This document shows positions 26,083 through 34,432 of a stretch of 64,000 nucleotides of DNA, in pieces. A program made the position numbers and the translations under genes. Each line of letters begins with the position of its first letter. Within the stretch, counting starts at the first letter, position 1. The notes beneath the pieces were generated by a model, which was not told where the DNA came from, did no database searches, and saw only the letters and a list, made by a program, of their open reading frames with translations. The stretch covers positions 3,866,584-3,930,583 of the forward strand of contig CP133159.1 in NCBI GenBank assembly GCA_030913385.1, given 5' to 3'. Source of the stretch: Cytophagaceae bacterium ABcell3. GTDB taxonomy: Bacteria > Bacteroidota > Bacteroidia > Cytophagales > Cytophagaceae.

Positions 26083-26752
26083 GTTTACGCAAATGCTTGC
26101 CATTAAATTTCATTTGCAAAATATACAAGCCTTCTGGCAAAGCAGATAAGTCCATAGTAATTTCTGATGTGTGGTAAAACCTATTTATCAAGGTCTTGCC
26201 ATTCATATCCATAATACTTACCTCATTAATATCCTCTCCCTCAGAAACAATATTAATTTCATTGTGGGCAGGATTGGGAAAAACCTTTATTCGTTCCTCC
26301 TCTGCCTTAGAAACCGCCACAGGAGTTTCTATCTCTTTTCGAACATAGCTGCTCCAAGGGCAAAACTGCTCTACAGTATGTAACCAGTAATCAATTTCCT
26401 GATCTACCATAGTATAAGGACATCCATCACAAAGTTCTATAGCCACCTCTGTCAGGCTCCACTCGCCTGGGACAAAGTGCCATAGGAAAGCATGTGGCCC
26501 ATTAAAGTTATATCCTCCATGCCCCTCCTCTATGTTACCAATAATAAACCTCCTTTGATCAACAGGTTTACCTAAATCTTCCATAACCTCTTCAATGACC
26601 TCCGGATCAGAAGTGGCGGCTATAAAAGATGAATCTCGCCAATCGTTTTCAGCACATACGGGATGGTGAAATTCAAAAAACCTTAGCTCCTGTGCAAGAG
26701 AGTTATTTATAAAACAAACCAAAAACAACAGCAAAATGCATCTACAGATCAT
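26063..26752 (-). CDS. Secreted protein with type A T9SS sorting domain
   Basis: 229 residues from the ATG at 26752, which gives a clean signal peptide (MICRCILLLFLVCFINNSLA); starts at 26770 or 26779 are possible. The C-terminal ~75 residues are a type A sorting domain: VFPNPAHNEINI, VSIMDMNGKTL, LSALPEGLYILQM, so the protein is exported and probably anchored by T9SS. The middle (~25-150) has WRDSSFIAATSDPEVIEEV and HAFLWHFVPGEWSL and is not a domain I recognise; it may be an inhibitor- or binding-type module. Its last 20 bases overlap the convergent GDPD gene. Confidence 0.83.
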   Translation of the reverse strand: MICRCILLLFLVCFINNSLAQELRFFEFHHPVCAENDWRDSSFIAATSDPEVIEEVMEDLGKPVDQRRFIIGNIEEGHGGYNFNGPHAFLWHFVPGEWSLTEVAIELCDGCPYTMVDQEIDYWLHTVEQFCPWSSYVRKEIETPVAVSKAEEERIKVFPNPAHNEINIVSEGEDINEVSIMDMNGKTLINRFYHTSEITMDLSALPEGLYILQMKFNGKHLRKLINVVH

Positions 26753-26905
26753 ATCTAACAAGATTATCATCCCAGCCAATGCAAAAGGATCCGTTGATGA
26801 AACAAAGTCAACAAATGAACCAACAGACGCAGTAGGCTAAACTTGCAGACGTTACTTGTTTCGCCAACAAATTTCCTTTTAACCGGGATTTGAGTCTTTT
26901 AAAAT

Positions 26906-27421
26906 CTAATTATGGTACAATCTGAGCTTAAGGTTCTGTAAATTCACCTTTTTGAACAACTCAGCCACAGGCAGCTTCTTCCTAAAAGCACGTTTACGTG
27001 TTTCTTTTTCCATCGCATAACCGATAGCGAGCAACGCCAACCCTGTAACACTTACCACCCATTCACTTAAATACACTTTCCCTATTTTGGGCACCAACTT
27101 AGGAAATTCCGCCTCAAGCCCTTTTGCTCCGGGAAAAGCATAAGCAAGTCCCATAGAAACACAAGGTATGGCAGTAAAAAGCACAGAAGTATTAAGTTGC
27201 GAAAGCCTGTCCCCACTTTTTTTATGCAAAAAATAAAGCGAAGAAGCTCCATTCATGGTTGCCATGAGTATACTTAGTGCATCATGAAATTTGGAATGTG
27301 GTGTCCAGCGGGGATTAAAAAGATGCGTCCGGTTCCAGTCTGCCACATACCCTGAAACCACCGTCATTCCATAGACTGCTGTCAAAATTTTTGAACCGGT
27401 GATATACTTTTCCTTCTCCAT
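26906..27421 (-). CDS. Hypothetical four-helix membrane protein
   Basis: 171 residues, family not recognised. Four hydrophobic segments (about 11-27, 47-65, 78-96 and 119-137) separate short loops, with FNPRWTPHSKFHDALSILMAT between the first two and a Lys/Arg-rich C-terminus predicted to be cytoplasmic. The H-x-x-F-H pattern in that loop is the only polar motif that stands out. It is divergent from the Smr-domain gene. Confidence 0.65.
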   Translation of the reverse strand: MEKEKYITGSKILTAVYGMTVVSGYVADWNRTHLFNPRWTPHSKFHDALSILMATMNGASSLYFLHKKSGDRLSQLNTSVLFTAIPCVSMGLAYAFPGAKGLEAEFPKLVPKIGKVYLSEWVVSVTGLALLAIGYAMEKETRKRAFRKKLPVAELFKKVNLQNLKLRLYHN

Positions 27422-27562
27422 TCTGGTACTTTTTATAAGAACCCAGCCAATTACGAAATGTTCTAATTGAATTGGCAGGTGGAGCCAAAAAACAAGAATG
27501 CTTCTTGAACAAATGGGCGCATTACCGATTTCTGTTAATATTAACTATTCAACAAATAGCTT

Positions 27563-28057
27563 ATGGATCAATTTAAAACAGGGAGTTATGTAAAAATAAC
27601 AGGACAAGACACTGTAGCAGAAGTATTGAAAGACAAAGGCAAAGACCTTGAGATAGCCATTGGCCCCATGAAAATGACTGTTAAAAAGAACAAAGTAGAA
27701 CCCGCTGAAAATCCAGAACCCACAGAGGAAGGCCTTTATCCTGAATCAAAAGAAAATGTCAAAAACCTAGTGGTTAACTCAGGAATAGATACCAAAGAGA
27801 AGTTGATGCACTTTCGTTTTGAACTTGATGTGCGAGGAAAAGCCAAAGAGGAAGTAATGAATGAATTAACGGTATGGGTAGATGACGCTTTATTATTGGG
27901 TATTAAAGAAGCCAAAGTAATCCATGGCCGGGGAAATGGTGTATTAAGAGACACAGTACATGCTGTACTCAAAAAGTATAAGGAAATAGAGGCGCTAAAA
28001 AAAGAAGCCAATGACGCGGTAACTGTGGTAAAATTCAGGCAAAATGGCGAAAAATAG
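27563..28057 (+). CDS. Stand-alone Smr-domain protein resembling the tail of MutS2
   Basis: 164 residues. Residues 1-45 (GSYVKITGQDTVAEVL, IGPMKMTVKKNKVEP) look like the small beta domain that precedes Smr in MutS2. Residues ~85-160 are an Smr domain: FELDVRGKAKEEVMNEL and VIHGRGNGVLRDTVHAVLKKY, with the H-G-x-G-x-G-x-L-R motif intact. Smr domains are nucleases acting on branched DNA or, as in B. subtilis MutS2, ribosome-associated. The ATPase and clamp parts of MutS2 are absent and no fragment of them lies upstream, so this is a free-standing gene rather than a truncation visible here. Confidence 0.87.
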   Translation: MDQFKTGSYVKITGQDTVAEVLKDKGKDLEIAIGPMKMTVKKNKVEPAENPEPTEEGLYPESKENVKNLVVNSGIDTKEKLMHFRFELDVRGKAKEEVMNELTVWVDDALLLGIKEAKVIHGRGNGVLRDTVHAVLKKYKEIEALKKEANDAVTVVKFRQNGEK

Positions 28058-28114
28058 TTTTTTCATACTACCTAAAACTTCTAAGACCGCTTTAGGTAGC
28101 ATGAAAAAAAACAG

Positions 28115-28142
28115 AAAGTCATGGAGGAAAGGCCATGACTTT
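28115..28142. terminator. Hairpins between convergent Smr and aldo/keto reductase genes
   Basis: AAAGTCATGG pairs with CCATGACTTT around a short loop. An adjacent longer stem (28058-28076 with 28091-28110, arms CTACCTAAA and TTTAGGTAG) lies closer to the Smr stop. U tracts are short, so the pair may terminate from both directions with modest strength. Confidence 0.5.
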
Positions 28143-28182
28143 AACAACAATGACATCTGGACAAAAGACGCTTACTTTTACC

Positions 28183-29076
28183 CTATCTGTGTTGAGCATA
28201 AAAGTTAGGGTCCAAAACACTTTTCAGTGTTATCATATCTTGTTCAGACACACTACAGTTTGCCGCGCCAACAGCTTCTATTAGCTGCTCTGAGGTTCTA
28301 ATCCCGACAACAGCAGTAGCAACCGCTGGGTGGTGCAAAGCAAACCTTAAAGCTACCCCAGACGGGTGGCAGTCATGGGAAGCAATATTCTTTATTTTCT
28401 CCGCCACTTTCTTTACCTCCGTTTCAGAATATCCTAAATAAGGTTGTTCGGGTTTCCCAGCCAAAAGCCCTTTTGCAAGCGCCCCTCGGGCTAGCACAGA
28501 AATGTTATTATTTTTTAGCAACTCCAAACAAGCTTCTTCAGGCCTTCGGTCTAGTAAACTATACTGCATCATCACACAAGCAATATCAGCCTTTCGCACA
28601 TACTCCCTGATTACGTTGGGCCTGATGGAAGAAATGCCCCAGGCACGTATTTTCCCTTGTGCCTTCAGCAACTCAAAAGCCTCCATTGTTTCATCCATAG
28701 GATCGTCAATGGTTCCTCCATGAAGCATATAAACATCTATATAGTCTGTTTGAAGACGTTTAAGACTATCTTCCGCAGCTTTAAGAATATGCGCTTTACT
28801 AGGATTCCAGTCAAAACCTTTACCGTCAGGCCTTACCTGATTTCCTGCTTTAGAAGACAGCACTAGCTTATCACGAACGCCTTTAAAGGCTTGGCCTACA
28901 AAAGTTTCGTTCATCCCTTGTTGATAAACATCTGCTGTATCAAAATAATTGACCCCTAAGTCTAATGCCTGATGCAACAAATCCGCATTAAGCCGCCCAT
29001 CATTTCCCAAAGACATGCAACCAAAACTGATTTCACTGACTTGAATATCAGAGTTTCCTAAAGTACTGTACTGCAT
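28183..29076 (-). CDS. Aldo/keto reductase
   Basis: 297 residues. The N-terminus ISFGCMSLGNDGRLNADLL is followed by the catalytic set of the family: Asp and Tyr in YFDTADVYQQG, Lys in LVLSSKAGN and His in DVYMLHGG. The C-terminal NADP(H)-binding stretch AVVGIRTSEQLIEAVGAA is present. It is a TIM-barrel NADPH-dependent oxidoreductase of the general stress/YajO-like type; the substrate is unknown. It is monocistronic. Confidence 0.94.
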   Translation of the reverse strand: MQYSTLGNSDIQVSEISFGCMSLGNDGRLNADLLHQALDLGVNYFDTADVYQQGMNETFVGQAFKGVRDKLVLSSKAGNQVRPDGKGFDWNPSKAHILKAAEDSLKRLQTDYIDVYMLHGGTIDDPMDETMEAFELLKAQGKIRAWGISSIRPNVIREYVRKADIACVMMQYSLLDRRPEEACLELLKNNNISVLARGALAKGLLAGKPEQPYLGYSETEVKKVAEKIKNIASHDCHPSGVALRFALHHPAVATAVVGIRTSEQLIEAVGAANCSVSEQDMITLKSVLDPNFYAQHR

Positions 29077-29167
29077 TGAACAAAAAAATTTACTCCTATG
29101 AAGACAAGTTAACCCTTATACATCAAAAAGCCAACCTGCCTTTATAGTACAAAAAAATACGACAACC

Positions 29168-29500
29168 TTACCTTTGCTGATCTTGACTAGGCACCAAAAG
29201 GTCTTTTTTGCCTTGTTTCATACGTTCTTTGTTAATTTTTTGATACAGCTTATTTTCCTTGCGTACAAGATAAGCCTCTCGTCTTTCGACTTTGTTCTTC
29301 AATCTCCGAAGTTTCTGTTTTTCTTTGTTTATTTTAAACAGTTCCTTATTAAACTTCTTTTCTTTTTTGCTAGTAGAAGAATCTCTTGGCGTTTTCAATT
29401 TGGATGTAGTTTGGCTAGAATGTTCAGAAGCCGACAAATCTGCAGGCACGACAAAGAACATCACCAGGCCTAGGCCTATGTATATTATAAAGTTTTTCAT
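29168..29500 (-). CDS. Hypothetical small secreted basic coiled-coil protein
   Basis: 110 residues from the ATG at 29500, which gives a signal peptide (IIYIGLGLVMFFVVPADLSA); the frame extends to 29563 without a better start. The mature part is mostly Lys, Glu and Arg with heptad-like spacing (KINKEKQKLRRLKNKVERRE), suggesting a periplasmic coiled coil. Family not recognised. The 227 bases upstream (29564-29791) are AT-rich with no gene seen. Confidence 0.6.
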   Translation of the reverse strand: MKNFIIYIGLGLVMFFVVPADLSASEHSSQTTSKLKTPRDSSTSKKEKKFNKELFKINKEKQKLRRLKNKVERREAYLVRKENKLYQKINKERMKQGKKDLLVPSQDQQR

Positions 29501-29791
29501 GATAAAGGGGAATTGTGGTTGCCTGTAAAACAAAAGATCAGTGTAAATAATTCTCAAACACAAAAAATATAAGAGAATTGTAAAAAGAACGAGAAAAACA
29601 AAGCATGTAAAAAATCAAACTATTTTCCAGTATATCAATATCTATATAAGCATACTATCAAGCATTTATAAAAGATTATAAATCGCAACACTAGATAAAC
29701 CTTTGTACTTTATGCCCATAGAACCCTTTGTAATAAAATCAAAAAAAGTCCCATATTGCAAATCCATGCAGTACATTCATATATCTAATCA

Positions 29792-30919
29792 ATGGCACGG
29801 AAATCCACGCTAGAGGGAACACAAAAATTCCGGTATAGGGTACTGAAAGTCTTCCTATTTAAGGAAAAGACCTTTCTGCAAATGCTGATAGCCCTTTTCC
29901 TTTTGGCTGCACTTCTACACCCCTATCCCCATATAGCGATGTGGCTGGCTTTTATGTTTGCCGGTTATTCTGCCATCGCCAATGATAGTATACAGTCTAT
30001 TGGCACATTTTTGGCATCCAATGAGAAACAACCTTGGTGGGTTTTGTGGATATTTATTGCCGGTATATTTGTGGTCACGACCTCCATCAGTTGGGCCATA
30101 TATGAAGGAGATGTGAGCTATGAACGATTGTCTTCCAAAGGTTTTCAGGATGCCCCAGAGTCTTTCTCATTTTTACAACTAGCGGCTCCGCTAGTCCTGT
30201 TATTGCTTACCAGGTTCAGAATGCCTGTATCAACTACATTTTTATGCTTGAGTGTATACAGTGCCAACTGGACGGGCATACAGGGAATGGTACAAAAAAG
30301 CATGGTCGGTTATTTGCTGGCTTTTTTTGTTGCACTCGCCCTATGGTTTATCTTGGCCAAACCTATTAAAAAATTTACCAAAGGAAAGCCCGGGAAACAT
30401 TGGATTGCCATTCAGTGGCTGATAAGCGGCTCGCTTTGGTCTGTGTGGATTATGCAGGACGGTGCCAACATAGCCGTTTCTTTGCCCAGAAGCCTTACAT
30501 TAAACCAATTGCTGTTCTTTTTATTCTACATCACAGCCGGTTTAGGCATCTTATTTTATTTTAGAGGAGATAAGATTCAGAAGATAATTACTGAAAAGTC
30601 TCAGGTAAAAGATGTAAGAGCTGCTTCTATTATCGACCTTACTTATGCCATTATCTTATACACCTTTAAGCTTCTAAGCAATATCCCCATGTCCACTACC
30701 TGGGTATTTTTGGGGCTAATGGCAGGAAGAGAAATAGCCATGACCTTGCAGTCAAGCTACAAAACAAAAAGAAGTTTATCAAAAACTATCAAAATTGTAC
30801 GCAAAGACCTTTTATATGCTTTCCTTGGCCTACTCGTTTCCATTACCATAGCCATTGCCGTCAATAATGAAATCAGGGACCAGCTTTTTGAAGCGATATA
30901 CGCTTTCTTCGAAAATTAA
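29792..30919 (+). CDS. PiT-like (phosphate permease-related) membrane protein
   Basis: 375 residues with about nine or ten membrane segments. It shows two-fold repeated motifs seen in inorganic phosphate (PiT) permeases: AGYSAIANDSIQSIGTFLAS near residue 60 and DGANIAVSLPR near 228 (PiT: G-A-N-D), and FRMPVSTTFLCLS near 142 and NIPMSTTWVFLG near 308 (PiT: P-x-S-T-T-H). The His after STT in PiT is missing from both repeats, and the second Asp of GAND is replaced by Ile, so its substrate may not be phosphate. Regulation is not evident. Confidence 0.72.
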   Translation: MARKSTLEGTQKFRYRVLKVFLFKEKTFLQMLIALFLLAALLHPYPHIAMWLAFMFAGYSAIANDSIQSIGTFLASNEKQPWWVLWIFIAGIFVVTTSISWAIYEGDVSYERLSSKGFQDAPESFSFLQLAAPLVLLLLTRFRMPVSTTFLCLSVYSANWTGIQGMVQKSMVGYLLAFFVALALWFILAKPIKKFTKGKPGKHWIAIQWLISGSLWSVWIMQDGANIAVSLPRSLTLNQLLFFLFYITAGLGILFYFRGDKIQKIITEKSQVKDVRAASIIDLTYAIILYTFKLLSNIPMSTTWVFLGLMAGREIAMTLQSSYKTKRSLSKTIKIVRKDLLYAFLGLLVSITIAIAVNNEIRDQLFEAIYAFFEN

Positions 30920-30987
30920 ATAACTATTTATGCAGTAAAATACCTAAGGGGAATAGAGCAAAACTATTTCCAAATGTGTCCAACACC

Positions 30988-32901
30988 TTAATTTTTGTTA
31001 TATTCGTCCCCTACACGCACCTTAACAAAAATAGGCTTTTCAGACACATTGACCTTAATGTGCTTATCATCATTTTCAGATACAAGCACCTTCCCTTTTG
31101 GCCTTTTATGTTCTAGTTCTACCACCGAATAACTATTGGCATTATCCGGTAAAACAAGCGAGTGATTTTTAACTTCCAGTCCCTTACTGGTAGGGCTCCA
31201 CAACACATACACAAAGTCACCTGTTTGGGGATTGGTAAACCTATAGTTGCACACCCCACTTTTATCAGAGCTCACCTCGCGCTCAAAAACATAATCACCC
31301 AGCAAATACCCAAAAGTATTGAGGTAATACCAGCTTGTACGTTTTCTTTCATGGTTTCCCTGCATAAGCCCACTGGTTACAAACCGGCCTGTGGTGTCAG
31401 GGTTAGGGTCATCTCTGACCATATACATGGCAGCCTTATCCACCCCGGCTGCCGCTAAAGCCAGATAACTACGTATCAACCAAATGGCTTGAACTTCCTC
31501 GCCTGAAAAACCACCTATCGCAGGAGCTCGTTGGATAGACTGCTGATTGACATCATAGCCAAACTCTGTCACCCAAACTTCTTTTCCCGGGAGGTGCTTG
31601 TCACGGTAATCAACGAAACGCTCCAACCGCTTTTTAAACCCATCTTCTTCAGGAGACACACCAACCGAAGATTGTCCTTGCCCACCAACGTCATTACAAT
31701 AGTGATGCAAATTGATCACATCAGCCGGAAAGTCCTCACCCCGGTAAGCCTGCGACCAAAGTTTCATAGCCTTTAGATAGTCCAATCGCATGGCAGCAAG
31801 TCCAGCCATAACAAAAACAGCATCCGGATCAGCGGCTTTTACGCCGAAACCTTTTCCCATGCGCCCTTGATGCCCATCATAATTGGCACTGGCCATAGCC
31901 ACATATTCAAAAGGCGTAAAATAACCTTTCCTTTCATTCCACCACATATCCGGCTCGTTCCAATCCTCATAATATTTTAAATATCCCAAGCCCGTTTTTT
32001 TCTCCTGTCCATCATCCAACAAAATTAACTCTTCATCCACTTCTACAGAACCATAGCGGGCGGCATACTGAAACATGTAAGAAGCTTTTTCGCGATAAGA
32101 ATAAGGCTCAGAAGCATCTCTTCCAGCAGGTACAGGCTTGTGTTCACGGTGTGCCGTCATCCACGAAGGGCTTTGTTTCAAACATGGGGCTACCAGTATT
32201 TCTGCCTCCTTCATCTTCTTATAATAGGCATCATAATCCAAATCAGGATAACCAGGCGAAAAACGGAGCCTTCCCTTCTCTAACTCATTCCAGTCCCAAT
32301 TATGGTACTCCCTCACAAAACCACCTACCTGCGACACCTCCAGTGGGTCATCAGGAAAGCCATTGATACCTATAAAGTCTTTCATCAAAGGACGCTCATG
32401 CTTGACAGGATCAGGCTCTTTAAATTCTTCCCCTACCCGTTTTCCATACAACACGATTTCTTCAGGCACAGCCCCTTTTTCATCAATGGTAACCTTCAGG
32501 TATCTGCATGTGGCGTTTACCTCATGTTTAGTCCATTGGTTAAACTCCATCATGCGATCATTCAATTGAAACTCCCAATCTTTTAAACTACCTGTGTGAA
32601 CAGAAAAGCTCCCATACCCTTTACCATGAAAAAGCCATATTTCAGTCAACTCATAGGTTGTTTTTAAATCTATGATTGCCGAACTTGGATAAAACCAATC
32701 TTTCCAACCTGGAAGCCATCGGGTTTCTACTTTACCACCTTTTCCTGCTGCCGGGTCACCTGCCGCATCTTGTTCATCCACTAATAGCCCTGCATCTCCC
32801 CATCCTGTTATATTGATGACCATATCCTTGTCCAGGGAAATCTTTGTCTGCGCTACCGCTCCTGAACATAAAAAGAGTAGAATATAAGGAATTAATTTCA
32901 T
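30988..32901 (-). CDS. Secreted glycoside hydrolase (clan A-like) with N-terminal carbohydrate-binding-like domain
   Basis: 637 residues with a signal peptide (LLFLCSGAVAQ). Residues ~20-155 have the feel of an F5/8-type C (discoidin-like) beta sandwich (FYPSSAIIDLKTTYELTEIW, WTKHEVNATCRYLKVTID). The catalytic part (~170-540) is a TIM barrel with a likely acid/base Glu in YEDWNEPDMWW (~317) and a nucleophile Glu in VWVTEFGYD (~445), the W-N-E-P and T-E-x-G pattern of clan GH-A retaining enzymes such as GH39 or GH5 relatives. The C-terminal ~100 residues are a beta sandwich. It would act on a polysaccharide in the periplasm or outside. No SusC/D genes are adjacent. Confidence 0.83.
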   Translation of the reverse strand: MKLIPYILLFLCSGAVAQTKISLDKDMVINITGWGDAGLLVDEQDAAGDPAAGKGGKVETRWLPGWKDWFYPSSAIIDLKTTYELTEIWLFHGKGYGSFSVHTGSLKDWEFQLNDRMMEFNQWTKHEVNATCRYLKVTIDEKGAVPEEIVLYGKRVGEEFKEPDPVKHERPLMKDFIGINGFPDDPLEVSQVGGFVREYHNWDWNELEKGRLRFSPGYPDLDYDAYYKKMKEAEILVAPCLKQSPSWMTAHREHKPVPAGRDASEPYSYREKASYMFQYAARYGSVEVDEELILLDDGQEKKTGLGYLKYYEDWNEPDMWWNERKGYFTPFEYVAMASANYDGHQGRMGKGFGVKAADPDAVFVMAGLAAMRLDYLKAMKLWSQAYRGEDFPADVINLHHYCNDVGGQGQSSVGVSPEEDGFKKRLERFVDYRDKHLPGKEVWVTEFGYDVNQQSIQRAPAIGGFSGEEVQAIWLIRSYLALAAAGVDKAAMYMVRDDPNPDTTGRFVTSGLMQGNHERKRTSWYYLNTFGYLLGDYVFEREVSSDKSGVCNYRFTNPQTGDFVYVLWSPTSKGLEVKNHSLVLPDNANSYSVVELEHKRPKGKVLVSENDDKHIKVNVSEKPIFVKVRVGDEYNKN

Positions 32902-32980
32902 GGTATAAAAATCATTTAAAAAGAGCTTTGTTTAAAAAAATAACCCTAAACGAGAACCTGCCATCAATCCTTCGTAAACA

Positions 32981-33010
32981 TTGATAATGCCACTGAAAAC
33001 TTTAACTTTG
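32981..33010 (+). promoter_or_regulatory. Consensus Bacteroidota promoter for the LAS-peptidase-like gene
   Basis: TTG at 32981-32983, exactly 19 bases, then TAACTTTG at 33003-33010. This fits the Bacteroidota housekeeping consensus TTG-N19-TAnnTTTG completely. Transcription would begin near 33017, about 17 bases before the GTG start at 33034, which supports that start. Confidence 0.78.
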
Positions 33011-33033
33011 AAAACCTTTAGATATTCAAACCA

Positions 33034-33867
33034 GTGAAACATATATTAAAAACCTGTGGCTTAATACTAGCAATTATTTTCCTTACCGCAACCACACAAA
33101 TTGGAGGTATTGTATTACTTATATGCCTACCTATTTTTGAATTAATTGACAAGTCGCTTTTGAATAAGCTTTACAGTACCGCCCTTAAACCACTTACTTT
33201 TATCACCCTTTACTTATTTGCAAGCCTGACCTTGGTACCTTTTCTGGCTGGATTATCAGGAAGGGTTCCACTTCCAGTCTACAGCAATGACCACTTAAAA
33301 CCATTGAGCATTTTCACCTGTTTTTTAAACCGGCATTATGTGAAACCAGAACTACTAGAAATAACCGAACATGTAGCAAGCCAAATGCATGTTTTGTATC
33401 CAGGAACAGTAACATCCTATCTGGATGCGAATTTTCCTTTCATAGACAAATTCCCTCTGCTCCCACATTGGAGCCATAATGACGGAAAGAAACTTGACCT
33501 CGCTTTTTTCTACAGAGAACTGCATTCAGGAAAGCGATTGAACAAAGCGCCGTCTTATATAGGGTATGGTGTATTTGAAGAGCCTATAACAGGAGAGCAG
33601 GACACACCAACCGAATGTGCCTCAAAAGGCTTTATACAGTATAGTTCTTTACGCTATCTGGTACCACAAAATAACAAGGCACATATGCCCTTTGACCAAG
33701 AAAGAACGAAGAAAATCATAGAGCTACTGCTTCAAGAAAGTAATATTGGTAAAATTTTTATTGAACCACATTTAAAAGAAAGAATGGGACTAAAGCATGA
33801 AAAGATCAGGTTCCATGGCTGCCATGCAGTAAGGCATGACGACCATATTCATTTCCAATTAAAATAA
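33034..33867 (+). CDS. Membrane protein with LAS-type (MepA/VanX-like) metallopeptidase motif
   Basis: 277 residues, GTG start. Two or three N-terminal hydrophobic segments (about 7-36 and 51-74) are followed by a soluble domain. WSHNDGKKLDLAFFY contains His 148 and Asp 155 in the H-x6-D arrangement, and RHDDHIHFQLK at the very C-terminus has His 271-x-His 273. Together they are the zinc-ligand layout of LAS peptidases (lysostaphin, D-Ala-D-Ala peptidases such as VanX, MepA), which cut peptidoglycan crosslinks. I infer a membrane-anchored murein peptidase facing the periplasm. The start of the next gene is only 5 bases downstream. I do not recognise a named family. Confidence 0.7.
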   Translation: MKHILKTCGLILAIIFLTATTQIGGIVLLICLPIFELIDKSLLNKLYSTALKPLTFITLYLFASLTLVPFLAGLSGRVPLPVYSNDHLKPLSIFTCFLNRHYVKPELLEITEHVASQMHVLYPGTVTSYLDANFPFIDKFPLLPHWSHNDGKKLDLAFFYRELHSGKRLNKAPSYIGYGVFEEPITGEQDTPTECASKGFIQYSSLRYLVPQNNKAHMPFDQERTKKIIELLLQESNIGKIFIEPHLKERMGLKHEKIRFHGCHAVRHDDHIHFQLK

Positions 33868-33872
33868 CAGTT

Positions 33873-34151
33873 ATGCTTCCATACTTTCTGGTTTTCACGT
33901 TAATTACTTATGTCATCTTCAATGTTTATGTTGATAGCCGCATCGTTAAGGCGAACTACTTTAATGAAAAAAGACGCAAAGTGCATAGGGTTTTTATATG
34001 GGCTCTACCCTTTATCGGCGCTTTACTGATCAGAAACTTCTGGAAAAACAAACAAAAAGGTATGGAAATCATGACAAAGGAAAAAAGAAAAGATTCACCA
34101 AGCCAAACCAATATCGGCGGAGATAATATTAGTGATAGTGGTGACTCTTAG
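33873..34151 (+). CDS. Hypothetical small membrane protein
   Basis: 92 residues, not recognised. Two hydrophobic segments (about 2-20 and 41-56) flank a basic loop (NEKRRKVHR), and the tail is polar (TNIGGDNISDSGDS). It follows the LAS-peptidase-like gene by 5 bases and is probably cotranscribed, so it may act with that enzyme. Confidence 0.65.
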   Translation: MLPYFLVFTLITYVIFNVYVDSRIVKANYFNEKRRKVHRVFIWALPFIGALLIRNFWKNKQKGMEIMTKEKRKDSPSQTNIGGDNISDSGDS

Positions 34152-34324
34152 AAAAAAGCCTCATAGCTCTTAAAAACTAAATATAATACAACCTACCCCC
34201 AAGCCTTTCCTAGTACGGTTCGCTCATGTATCATTAACCATATTTCTTCACCACTGCTATACCCAAATAATAACTAATATATCATAACAAGTACGCATAA
34301 ACCCGTTTCTACCGGAAAAGTTAA

Positions 34325-34338
34325 ATGACATAAATCAT
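34325..34338. promoter_or_regulatory. Possible Crp/Fnr-family operator upstream of the NirK-like gene
   Basis: ATGA-N6-TCAT, a perfect two-fold symmetric site with the TGA-N6-TCA core of Crp/Fnr regulators, lies 95 bases before the start of the NirK-like gene. Such regulators often control copper-containing denitrification genes. The match is short and could occur by chance. The rest of the 34152-34420 spacer shows nothing else. Confidence 0.35.
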
Positions 34339-34432
34339 CCATAAAAGCAGGGAAAAAAGCAAACAGACAACAAGCAGAACAGTTAGCTTTTAGGACACTT
34401 TTTTAAATTTTTATATTTATATGCTTATTTCA

